Assembly: GCF_022179345.1 (NCBI RefSeq)
Contig: NZ_BPQR01000034.1
Coordinates: 1-32,573 of the forward strand
Source of the DNA: Methylobacterium jeotgali
Lineage (GTDB): Bacteria > Pseudomonadota > Alphaproteobacteria > Rhizobiales > Beijerinckiaceae
Length of the DNA: 32,573 nt
Reading direction: 5' to 3'
Part shown: piece by piece, positions 26,282-32,573 of the stretch
Layout: the number at the start of each line of letters is the position of its first letter
Numbering within the stretch: position 1 is the first letter of the stretch
Program-made: the position numbers and the translations under genes
Notes under the pieces: model-generated
Databases searched by the model: none
What the model saw: only the letters and a program-made list of their open reading frames with translations
Told to the model about the DNA's origin: nothing

Positions 26282-26721
26282 GGCCCCTCGTCCTGGCCCT
26301 GACGCTCCTCGCGCTCGCTGCCGCGCCGGCCGCCGCGCAGCAGCGGAACGGTGCCCGCACGCCCGCGAAGGCCCCGGAGAAGACCGAGGCCAAGCCGGAG
26401 GCGCCGGCCGCCGAGGTGGCCGCGCCCTACGACCGCGACCTGTTCCGCCTGGCCGAGGTGATCGGGGCGATGGCGTTCCTGCGCGGCCTCTGCAACGCGC
26501 CGGATGCGCCCCAGTGGTCGGCCAAGATGAAGGCCCTCGTCGATGCCGAGGGCGTCTCGCCGGGCCGCCGCGACCGGCTGGCGGGCGCCTACAATCGCGG
26601 CTATCGCGGCTTCGCCCTCACCTACCGGATCTGCACGCCCGCGGCCGGCGAGGCGGCGGGTCTCTACGCGGCGGAAGGCGAGCGCCTCTCGAAGGCGCTG
26701 GCGGGCCGGTTCGGCGGCTGA
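26278..26721 (+). CDS. TIGR02301-type exported protein
   Basis: A 147-residue protein of unknown function. Starting with GTG at 26278, the first 20 residues are a signal peptide ending A-A-A-Q-Q. A Pro/Lys/Glu-rich spacer to about residue 48 is followed by a helical domain with the conserved [17 protein letters not shown] and N-R-G-Y-R-G-F-x-x-T-Y-R-x-C-T-P-A-A features, with two cysteines that could pair in the periplasm. This matches what I recall of the TIGR02301 family, restricted to Hyphomicrobiales-type bacteria and often beside a Nudix gene, as here. The GTGA overlap with the Nudix gene fixes the start. Confidence 0.85.
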   Translation: MRPLVLALTLLALAAAPAAAQQRNGARTPAKAPEKTEAKPEAPAAEVAAPYDRDLFRLAEVIGAMAFLRGLCNAPDAPQWSAKMKALVDAEGVSPGRRDRLAGAYNRGYRGFALTYRICTPAAGEAAGLYAAEGERLSKALAGRFGG

Positions 26722-26880
26722 TGCATTCCGGCAACGGGACGCGGGCATGTCGGAATTCCGCGGTATTCGAGCCCCCGCGTTAACCTCCGCTCAATTCCTG
26801 GCTGGCCCGACGATCCGTGGCCGCCTATCATCCGCCCGTCCCGCCGTGGCCTTCGCCCCGGCGCACAGGATCGCGGACCC

Positions 26881-27135
26881 ATGCACCACGCTGCCGACAC
26901 CGTCCCCTTCGAGTCCGACGTCGACGAGAAGCGCGCCGCGCTGAGCTACGTCTCGGAGGCGTTCGCCGAAGGCTGTCTCGACGGGCTCGACGGCGACTGC
27001 ATGGCCCAGGCCGCCCTGTTCGCGGCCTTCCAGGAACTCGTCGCGAGCTACGGCGAGGAGGCCACCGCCCGCTACGCCGAGGGCCTGCCCGAGCGCATCC
27101 GCGGCGGCGGGTTCACGACGGGGCTGCAGCACTAG
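26881..27135 (+). CDS. Small acidic hypothetical protein
   Basis: An 84-residue acidic helical protein that I do not recognise. It has a Cys pair (C-L-D-G-L-D-G-D-C near residues 33-40), a F-A-A-F-Q-E-L helix and ends G-F-T-T-G-L-Q-H. No signal peptide or membrane span. An AGGA sits about eleven bases before the ATG. GC content and codon use fit the chromosome. The gap 26722-26880 before it holds no gene and probably its promoter. It is the last native gene before the AT-rich segment. Confidence 0.7.
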   Translation: MHHAADTVPFESDVDEKRAALSYVSEAFAEGCLDGLDGDCMAQAALFAAFQELVASYGEEATARYAEGLPERIRGGGFTTGLQH

Positions 27136-27142
27136 TTTGGAG

Positions 27143-27904
27143 CTATGTGTGGCGCACGCCTTTTAAGGGTGCACGCTGTGCAAAGGCCCTATACGATTGG
27201 AGCATGTCTAATCCAGCTCGAAGGCTCTCGGGAGCGATTGGATATGACCCACAGCCTATGATTGTGTCATCGCTCAATGACGCCGGGATGCGCTGATATT
27301 TTTGGACCACGCGTGTTAGGTCGGCCTTTTTGGATACTACCTTATCAAAGCTGATATTATATTTTTCTCTTAGGAAAGTTAATTTGTCTCTCATTAAAAT
27401 TAAAATGGAGTTTCCATAACTATAAGCCTCTTGATCAGAAGGTATGTGCCCTTGATGCACAACTTTATTCCTAAACGACACTTGGGCGCTTGATAAAATT
27501 TGAGCTGGACTTCCCAGTGTTAAGGCATGAATAAGTGCATACGCGCCTATCTGTCGTTCAGATGACGACTTAACCGACTTCCATGCTTCCAAAAATTGTG
27601 CCTCGTCACGGCCGCTTTCGACATACATTACTTGTATAAAAAATTCATAGAATCTTTCTAAGGCAGAGGTAAAAGTTACGACGGCCTCTCTGAAATAGCC
27701 GTCTAAATAGGCTAATGATGCAATCTGAAACAAAACCTCAAATTTCTCTTTCTGAACTACTATGAGATTCTCATGACCATGATCACAAGTAAATTCATAT
27801 ATCAATTCCTCGTTATATGATAGTTTATAGAGCCTCCAATTACCAGAAGCTACTAAGGCATGCATATTTTTGCTGCATTCCAGACATGGGCAAAAGCATA
27901 TCAT
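27143..27904 (-). CDS. AT-rich acquired gene: Cys-rich N-terminus plus HEPN-like domain
   Basis: A 253-residue protein of no family I can name. Its DNA is far more AT-rich than all neighbours (27361-27420 has 15 G/C of 60), so it is very likely acquired. The N-terminus has a C-F-C-P-C-L-E-C cluster (Cys3, 5, 7, 10) and C-D-H-G-H at 40-44, a probable zinc site. A long helical region (about 53-183) carries F-R-N-K-V-V-H-Q-G with Arg145 and His150 in the R-x4-H spacing of HEPN ribonuclease domains, near the end of the second half as in that family. HEPN proteins are often toxins or phage-defence RNases. No partner gene is present. The ribosome binding site is poor. Confidence 0.75.
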   Translation of the reverse strand: MICFCPCLECSKNMHALVASGNWRLYKLSYNEELIYEFTCDHGHENLIVVQKEKFEVLFQIASLAYLDGYFREAVVTFTSALERFYEFFIQVMYVESGRDEAQFLEAWKSVKSSSERQIGAYALIHALTLGSPAQILSSAQVSFRNKVVHQGHIPSDQEAYSYGNSILILMRDKLTFLREKYNISFDKVVSKKADLTRVVQKYQRIPASLSDDTIIGCGSYPIAPESLRAGLDMLQSYRAFAQRAPLKGVRHT

Positions 27905-27916
27905 TTGCTTGGTTCA

Positions 27917-29263
27917 TTATCTTTTATCTGAAGCAGAAAGCGTCTCCTCGAACACGACCGGCTCGCCCTGCGACGGGTCGCTGAGCGCGCCCTCCCACAT
28001 CACCCGCCGTCCCCGGACCAGCGTGCCGACCGGCCAGCCGGTGACGGTGACGCCGTCATAGGGCGTCCAGCCGCATTTCGAGGCGATCCATTCGTTGCGG
28101 ATGGTCACGCGGCGCTTCAGATCGACCACGGTGACGTCGGCGTCGTAGCCCGCCGAGAGCCGACCCTTGCGGGCGATGCCGAACAGGCGCTTCGGGCCGG
28201 CGCTGGTGAGATCGACGAAGCGCGCGAGCGAGAGCCGGCCCGCGTTCACGTGGTCGAGCATCATCGGCACCAGCGTCTGCACGCCGGTCATGCCCGAGGG
28301 CGAGTCGGGATAGGGCTTGGCCTTCTCCGCGAGCGTGTGGGGCGCGTGGTCCGAGCCGAGGATGTCGGCGACGCCCTGGGTCAGCCCCCGCCAGATGCCC
28401 GCGCGATGGCCGCCCCCGCGCACGGGCGGGTTCATCTGCACGAGGGTGCCGAGGCGCGCATAGGCCTCGTCGCCGTCCAGCGTCAGGTGGTGTGGCGTCA
28501 CCTCGACGCTCGCCACGTCCTTGTGATCGGCGAGATACACCATCTCCTCGGCGGTGGAGATGTGCAGGATGTGGATGCGCGCGCCCGTCTCCCGCGCCAG
28601 CGCCACGAGGCGCTGCGTCGCCTTCAGCGCCGCCTCCGGCGAGCGCCAGACCGAGTGCGAGGACGGATCACCCGGCACCCGCAGGCCCCGGCGCTCGCGC
28701 AGCATCGGCTCGTCCTCGGCGTGGAAGGCCGCCCGGCGGCGGATGTTCTTGAGGATCGCGCGCACGCCCGCGTCGTCCTCCACCAGCAGCGAGCCCGTCG
28801 AGGAGCCGACGAAGACCTTGATGCCCGCCGCCCCCGGCAGCCGCTCGAGCCGCGCGAGTTCGCCCGCGTTCTCGTGGGTGCCGCCGACCCAGAAGGCGAA
28901 GTCGCAGTGCATGCGATGGCGGGCGCGGGCGATCTTGTCGGCGAGCGCGGCCTCGGTGACGGTCTGCGGATCGGTGTTCGGCATCTCGAAGACGGCGGTC
29001 ACGCCGCCCATCACCGCCGCGCGCGAGCCCGATTCGAGGTCCTCCTTGTGGTCGAGGCCGGGCTCGCGGAAATGCACCTGCGTATCGATGACGCCGGGCA
29101 GGAGATGAAGGCCGCGGCAGTCCTGCCGCTCGGTGGTATCCGCGTTCGAAAGATCGCCGATCTCCGCGACGCGGCCCGCCCGGATGCCGAGGTCGGCCGC
29201 ATGCGCGCCGTCATGGTTCACGATGGTGCCGCCGGAGAGGACGAGGTCGAAGGGCTCTGCCAT
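27917..29263 (-). CDS. Dihydroorotase
   Basis: A 448-residue amidohydrolase that should close or open the dihydroorotate ring in pyrimidine synthesis. It has the metal motif D-x-x-V-H-F-R-E-P-G near residues 60-69 (His64), the Lys of A-G-I-K-V-F-V-G that is carbamylated in this family, downstream His residues in H-I-L-H-I-S and T-P-H-H-L, and the catalytic Asp in G-S-D-H-A-P-H. Length and order fit the PRK09060-type dihydroorotase; allantoinase is the close alternative. ATG at 29263 has a GGAG site. The last codons (S-A-S-D-K-R, stop) are AT-rich and continue into the acquired segment, so the native C-terminus was probably replaced, with little effect on the active site. Confidence 0.9.
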   Translation of the reverse strand: MAEPFDLVLSGGTIVNHDGAHAADLGIRAGRVAEIGDLSNADTTERQDCRGLHLLPGVIDTQVHFREPGLDHKEDLESGSRAAVMGGVTAVFEMPNTDPQTVTEAALADKIARARHRMHCDFAFWVGGTHENAGELARLERLPGAAGIKVFVGSSTGSLLVEDDAGVRAILKNIRRRAAFHAEDEPMLRERRGLRVPGDPSSHSVWRSPEAALKATQRLVALARETGARIHILHISTAEEMVYLADHKDVASVEVTPHHLTLDGDEAYARLGTLVQMNPPVRGGGHRAGIWRGLTQGVADILGSDHAPHTLAEKAKPYPDSPSGMTGVQTLVPMMLDHVNAGRLSLARFVDLTSAGPKRLFGIARKGRLSAGYDADVTVVDLKRRVTIRNEWIASKCGWTPYDGVTVTGWPVGTLVRGRRVMWEGALSDPSQGEPVVFEETLSASDKR

Positions 29264-29359
29264 CGGGGGCTCCGGCGCGGTTGAGGCTGGTTGCCGGCGG
29301 GCTTATGTCAGCCTCTCGCCGGGCGCAACGCCGCCCGCGCATCCACCCGGAGTGCCGCG

Positions 29360-30214
29360 ATGCCCGTCGCCCTGCTACCCGACCGCGCGATCGTCACCGT
29401 GACCGGGGAGGAGGCGGAGAACTTCCTGCAAGGCGTGGTCACCTGCAACGTCGCGACCCTGCCGGAGGGCGAGGCCCGGCTCGGCGCGCTGCTGACGCCC
29501 CAGGGCAAGATCCAGTTCGACTTCCTCGTCTCGCGGATCGAGGGTGGCTTTCGCCTCGACACCCTCGCCGAGCGCGCCGCCGACCTCGCCAAGCGCCTCT
29601 CCCTCTACCGGCTGCGGGCCAAGGTCGCGATCGCCGCCGACCCCACCGTCGCGGTCGCCGCCGCCTGGGACGGCGCGCAGACGACCGCCGAGACCGCCCG
29701 CGCCCGCGACGGTCGCTTGGGCGAACTCGGGGAGCGCTTCTACGCGAGCGAGGGCGCCTTCTCCGCGGATGCCACCGAGGCGGACTACCACGCCCACCGC
29801 ATCGGCCTCGGCGTGCCGGAGGGCGGGCGCGACTTCGCCTTCGCGGATGCCTTTCCCCATGAGGCGCTGATGGACCAGCTCGGCGGCGTCGACTTCCGCA
29901 AGGGCTGCTATGTCGGCCAGGAGGTGGTCTCGCGGATGCAGCACCGGGGCACCGCCCGCACCCGCATCGTGCCCGTCCTCTACACGGACGGTCCGGCCCC
30001 GGAGCCCGGCACCGAGGTCACCGCCGGTCAGAAGAGCCTCGGCGCCACCGGGAGCGCCGCCGGGAACCGGGGCCTCGCGACGCTGCGCCTCGACCGGCTC
30101 GCCGACGCGCTGGCGGTCGGCGAGCCCCTGCGCGCGGGCGGCAGCGCGCTCGGCGTCGAGCGGCCCGCCTTCGCGACCTTCGCATTCCCCGAGGCGGCCA
30201 CCGCCGCCGGCTGA
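29360..30214 (+). CDS. ygfZ: YgfZ/GcvT-type folate-binding protein
   Basis: A 284-residue protein of the YgfZ (IbaG-independent, GcvT-like) family, which binds tetrahydrofolate and helps maintain or repair Fe-S enzymes. The family hallmark K-G-C-Y-V-G-Q-E is intact, with R-M-Q-H-R-G following, and the N-terminal F-L-Q-G-V-V-T-C-N and L-T-P-Q-G-K-I-Q-F-D-F blocks are as expected. The conserved Cys in K-G-C-Y is functionally important in E. coli YgfZ. ATG at 29360 has GGAG upstream. It fits functionally with the suf genes in the window but is not in their operon. A run of plus-strand genes follows. Confidence 0.92.
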   Translation: MPVALLPDRAIVTVTGEEAENFLQGVVTCNVATLPEGEARLGALLTPQGKIQFDFLVSRIEGGFRLDTLAERAADLAKRLSLYRLRAKVAIAADPTVAVAAAWDGAQTTAETARARDGRLGELGERFYASEGAFSADATEADYHAHRIGLGVPEGGRDFAFADAFPHEALMDQLGGVDFRKGCYVGQEVVSRMQHRGTARTRIVPVLYTDGPAPEPGTEVTAGQKSLGATGSAAGNRGLATLRLDRLADALAVGEPLRAGGSALGVERPAFATFAFPEAATAAG

Positions 30215-30251
30215 GGGTGCAACGGTGCGAACTGCACTAGATGACGGATCG

Positions 30252-30881
30252 ATGGCCCCGGAACCCCAAACGACCGGCCTCGTCCACCACCCGGACGGCT
30301 GCGCCCGCTGCTGGTGGGCCGGGCTCGACCCGCTCTACGTCGCCTATCACGACACCGAGTGGGGCGTGCCGGAATACGATTCCCGCGCCCTCTACGAGAA
30401 GCTGATCCTCGACGGCTTCCAGGCGGGGCTCTCGTGGATCACCATCCTGCGTCGCCGGGAGGGGTTTCGGAGCGCCTTCGCCGGGTTCGATCCGGAGCGG
30501 ATCGCGCGCTTCACCGAGGCCGATATCGAGCGGCTGATGGCCGACACCGGCATCATCCGTAACCGCGCCAAGATCGTCGGCGCCGTCAACGGCGCCCGCG
30601 CCTTTCTGCGCATCGAGGAGAGCGGCCCCGGCTTCTCGCGCTTCCTCTGGGATCTGGCCGGCGGCGCGCCCGCGCAGCCCCGGCCGCAATCCCGCGCCGA
30701 CATCCCGACCGAGACCGAGGTCTCGCGGGCGATGGGCCGGGCGCTGAAGGCCGAGGGTTTCAGCTTCTGCGGGCCGACCATCGTCTACGCCTTCATGCAG
30801 GCGGTCGGCATGGTCAACGACCACCTCGCCGGCTGCCACCGGCACGCGCCCTGCGCCGCGCTGGCGAAGCCAGCCCCATGA
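30252..30881 (+). CDS. tag: DNA-3-methyladenine glycosylase I
   Basis: A 209-residue base-excision repair enzyme that removes 3-methyladenine from alkylated DNA. The N-terminal C-x-W-W...Y-H-D-T-E-W-G and the C-terminal G-C-H-R-H-A-P-C hold the Cys and His zinc ligands of the TagA family, and the F-Q-A-G-L-S-W-I-T-I-L-R-R-R helix-hairpin region and N-R-A-K-I are conserved. ATG at 30252 is chosen; GTG at 30225 has a GAGGG site and would add nine residues, so the start is uncertain. It sits 37 bases after ygfZ and ten before the HD gene. Confidence 0.93.
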   Translation: MAPEPQTTGLVHHPDGCARCWWAGLDPLYVAYHDTEWGVPEYDSRALYEKLILDGFQAGLSWITILRRREGFRSAFAGFDPERIARFTEADIERLMADTGIIRNRAKIVGAVNGARAFLRIEESGPGFSRFLWDLAGGAPAQPRPQSRADIPTETEVSRAMGRALKAEGFSFCGPTIVYAFMQAVGMVNDHLAGCHRHAPCAALAKPAP

Positions 30882-30891
30882 GGCGCCTGCC

Positions 30892-31476
30892 ATGAGCGGC
30901 CGCGCCTGGCAACGGATGCTCTCGGGGCGCCGGCTCGACCTTCTCGACCCCTCCCCCCTCGACATCGAGATCGCCGACATCGCCCACGGGCTCGCCCGCG
31001 TCGCCCGCTGGAACGGGCAGACGGCGGGGCCGCACGTGTTCTCGGTGGCGCAGCACTCGCTCCTCGTGGAGGCGGTGGGCGGGCGGCTGGAGCCCGACCT
31101 CGGACCCGCACAGCGCCTGGAGCTCCTGCTCCACGACGCGCCCGAGTACGTGATCGGCGACATCATCTCGCCGCTCAAGGCCGCGATCGGCGACTCCTAC
31201 CGGGGCGTCGAGCGGCGGCTGCTCGCCAGCATCCGCCGCCGCTTCGGCGTGCCCGCCCCCGGCGCGCCGCTGGCGAAGCTCGTGAAGCGGGCCGACCGCA
31301 TCGCCGCCCATGTCGAGGCGACGCGGCTCGCGGGCTTTTCGGAGAGGGAGGCGGCGCGCTACTTCGGGCCGCCGCTCTGGCTGCCGGAGGAGGTGACGGC
31401 GCTCGCCGAGCCCTGGCCGACGGCCGAGGCCGAGGCGCGCTTCCTCGACCGCTTCCGGGCGCTCTGCCCGCTCTGA
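30892..31476 (+). CDS. HD-domain hydrolase (YfbR-like)
   Basis: A 194-residue metal-dependent HD phosphohydrolase of the COG1896 kind, whose E. coli member YfbR is a 5'-nucleotidase. The metal-binding set is visible: His in V-A-Q-H-S, the paired H-D in L-L-L-H-D-A-P-E-Y, and a later Asp in V-K-R-A-D-R-I. Substrate unknown. A GAGG site overlaps the tag stop codon eight bases before the ATG, so the two are probably in one transcript. Confidence 0.9.
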   Translation: MSGRAWQRMLSGRRLDLLDPSPLDIEIADIAHGLARVARWNGQTAGPHVFSVAQHSLLVEAVGGRLEPDLGPAQRLELLLHDAPEYVIGDIISPLKAAIGDSYRGVERRLLASIRRRFGVPAPGAPLAKLVKRADRIAAHVEATRLAGFSEREAARYFGPPLWLPEEVTALAEPWPTAEAEARFLDRFRALCPL

Positions 31477-31487
31477 TCGAGCCGCCG

Positions 31488-32000
31488 ATGCCGCGCATCC
31501 ATGTCTGCCCTCTGTCGCGCCTGCCCGAGGCGCTCGCCGCGAGCGGCGCCGGGGACCTCCTCAGCCTCATCGGGGCCGGGGTCGAACTGGAGCGGCCGGA
31601 GGGCATCGCGCCGGAGCGCCACCGGATCGTGCGGGTCAACGACCTGACCGCTGCCCTCGACGGGCACGTCCTGCCGGCGGAAGAGCACGTCGCCGCGATC
31701 CTCGCCTTCGCCCGCGGCTGGGACCGGGAGCGGCCGCTCTTGATGCACTGCTACGCCGGCATTAGCCGCTCGACGGCGGCCGCGTACATCGCCGCCTGCG
31801 CACTGATGCCGGAGCGGGACGAGGACGAACTCGCGCAGGCGCTCCGCGCCGCCTCGCCCTCCGCCACGCCGAACGCGCTGCTCGTCGCGATCGCCGACGG
31901 GATGCTCGGGCGGGAAGGACGGATGAGCGCCGCCATCGCTGCGATCGGGCGCGGCGCCGAGGCCTTCGAGGGCGAGCACTTCCATCTTTCGGTGACCTAA
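31488..32000 (+). CDS. Dual-specificity/tyrosine-type phosphatase
   Basis: A 170-residue Cys-based phosphatase. The catalytic P-loop H-C-Y-A-G-I-S-R-S has Cys88 and Arg94 in the C-x5-R pattern, and the general acid could be Asp52 (V-N-D). The fold is the compact DSP type, without a receptor or membrane segment. Substrates might be proteins or phospho-metabolites. It begins eleven bases after the HD gene and likely belongs to the same transcript. Confidence 0.9.
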   Translation: MPRIHVCPLSRLPEALAASGAGDLLSLIGAGVELERPEGIAPERHRIVRVNDLTAALDGHVLPAEEHVAAILAFARGWDRERPLLMHCYAGISRSTAAAYIAACALMPERDEDELAQALRAASPSATPNALLVAIADGMLGREGRMSAAIAAIGRGAEAFEGEHFHLSVT

Positions 32001-32122
32001 CGCGCAGGGATTCCTGTGGCCGAGAGACCCGGCCGTGGGCGGCGCATCCCCGGCGGAGGCGCCCGAGGGTTGTCCCGCGGGCACGGCCCGAACTAGAACC
32101 GTCCTCAACAGGGATGCCAGGG

Positions 32123-32398
32123 ATGATGCAGGACCGCCCGCAGGCGGCGGGCGAGGAGCCCGTCCGCAACGCCGCCGAGATGCCCTTCGAGGCGGCGCTC
32201 GCCGAGCTCGAGGACATCGTGCGCAAGCTCGAGCAGGGCGACGTGCCGCTCGAGGATTCGATCGCCATCTACGAGCGCGGCGAGGCGCTGAAGCGCCGCT
32301 GCGACGGCCTCCTCGACGCCGCCGAGAAGCGCATCCGCCGCATCGCCGCCGGCCCCGACGGCAAGGCCGCCGATGGCGGTCCCCTCGACGTCGATTAG
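32123..32398 (+). CDS. xseB: Exodeoxyribonuclease VII small subunit
   Basis: A 91-residue XseB that joins the large subunit XseA to make exonuclease VII, which cleaves single-stranded DNA. The family core M-P-F-E-A-A-L-A-E-L-E-D-I-V-x-K-L-E-Q-G-D-V-P-L-E-D-S is partly visible (written here in motif form), followed by the Y-E-R-G helix. Three in-frame ATGs at 32114, 32123 and 32126 are possible; AGGG at 32110-32113 is best placed for 32123. XseA is not in this window. The gene pair xseB-dxs is conserved in many alphaproteobacteria. Confidence 0.94.
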   Translation: MMQDRPQAAGEEPVRNAAEMPFEAALAELEDIVRKLEQGDVPLEDSIAIYERGEALKRRCDGLLDAAEKRIRRIAAGPDGKAADGGPLDVD

Positions 32399-32439
32399 CG
32401 GCGCCGCCATGCGTGCCGCATCGTTCCGATCCGCAGCAT

Positions 32440-32456
32440 GGGGCCGTTCGGGCCCC
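32440..32456. terminator. Stem-loop between xseB and dxs
   Basis: GGGGCC-GTTCG-GGCCCC is a 6-bp GC-only hairpin in the 117-base gap. No T-run follows. It might reduce read-through or shape the dxs leader. Confidence 0.3.
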
Positions 32457-32515
32457 GTGCGCGTTCCCGTTTCCGCCCGCGGCGCCGATGCCGCCGGCCG
32501 CCGAGGATGAGTCCC

Positions 32516-32573
32516 GTGTCCACGGAAAACACTGCCCTTCTCGATCGTATCCGCGTTCCCTCTGATCTCCGTC
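32516..32573 (+). CDS. dxs: 1-deoxy-D-xylulose-5-phosphate synthase, N-terminus only (cut by window edge)
   Basis: The last 58 bases read S-T-E-N-T-A-L-L-D-R-I-R-V-P-S-D-L-R after the start, which matches the beginning of Dxs (usual pattern L-L-D-x-I-x-x-P-x-D-L-R). Dxs condenses pyruvate and glyceraldehyde 3-phosphate in the first step of the MEP isoprenoid pathway, using thiamine diphosphate. GAGG at 32503-32506 is nine bases before GTG at 32516; ATG at 32507 is the alternative. The position after xseB supports the call. Confidence 0.8.
   Translation, partial: MSTENTALLDRIRVPSDLR

Noticed and set aside
26722..26880. Possible regulatory half-site TTAACC in the gap before the small acidic protein
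   Set aside because: A single half-site without its partner at the right spacing is too common to support a CtrA-type call.
27136..27960. Flanking direct repeats or att-like sites around the AT-rich gene
   Set aside because: I compared both junctions by eye and saw no repeated sequence of useful length; no integrase or transposase is present.

Overview
The window reads as chromosomal DNA of a high-GC alphaproteobacterium in the order Hyphomicrobiales (Rhizobiales). A Methylobacterium-like organism is my best guess. The grounds are the very GC-rich coding sequence, the suf operon with sufT and sufA at its end, an RT0821/Lpp0805-type surface protein, a TIGR02301-type protein beside a Nudix gene, and the xseB-dxs order. 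I rate the order as likely and the genus as a guess. Thirty-four protein genes are supported, two of them cut by the window edges. I saw no rRNA, tRNA, CRISPR array or transposase.

Layout. 1-3595: start of an exported outer-membrane-type protein (cut off), a small membrane protein, a DEAD-box RNA helicase and a GGEEF diguanylate cyclase. 3612-11617: iron-sulfur assembly genes on the minus strand, in transcription order cysteine desulfurase, sufB, a small Cys-rich protein, sufC, sufD, sufS, sufT, then sufA. A Uma2-type nuclease gene on the plus strand separates sufA from sufT. Upstream of the cluster, 11706-11823 holds two overlapping inverted repeats and two tandem sites resembling Irr (ICE) boxes; no iscR-like gene is adjacent. 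11927-17898: a divergent alpha/beta hydrolase, a small Arg-rich ORF, a 1366-residue Pls/PosA-type single-module peptide synthetase (A, T, then membrane and left-handed beta-helix-like segments), and a histidine phosphatase upstream of it.

18011-23839: a PPK2-type polyphosphate kinase followed closely by an AAA ATPase, then on the minus strand an orphan BrnA-like antitoxin, fabI, a DnaJ-type co-chaperone and a surface lipoprotein, with pdxH divergent from the last. 23942-27135: a tightly packed plus-strand run (SDR oxidoreductase, an exported protein with one Asp-rich repeat, a Nudix hydrolase and a TIGR02301-type exported protein, three junctions overlapping), followed by a small acidic protein.

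27143-29263: an AT-rich foreign-looking gene with an N-terminal Cys/His cluster and an R-x4-H HEPN-like motif lies against the 3' end of a dihydroorotase gene, whose last codons appear to come from the AT-rich DNA. 29360-32573: a plus-strand housekeeping run: YgfZ-type folate-binding protein, 3-methyladenine glycosylase I, HD hydrolase, tyrosine phosphatase, xseB and the start of dxs.

The points most worth following are the ICE-like control of a suf operon lacking iscR, the Cys-rich protein placed between sufB and sufC, the Pls-type synthetase with an acidic substrate pocket, and the AT-rich HEPN-like gene.
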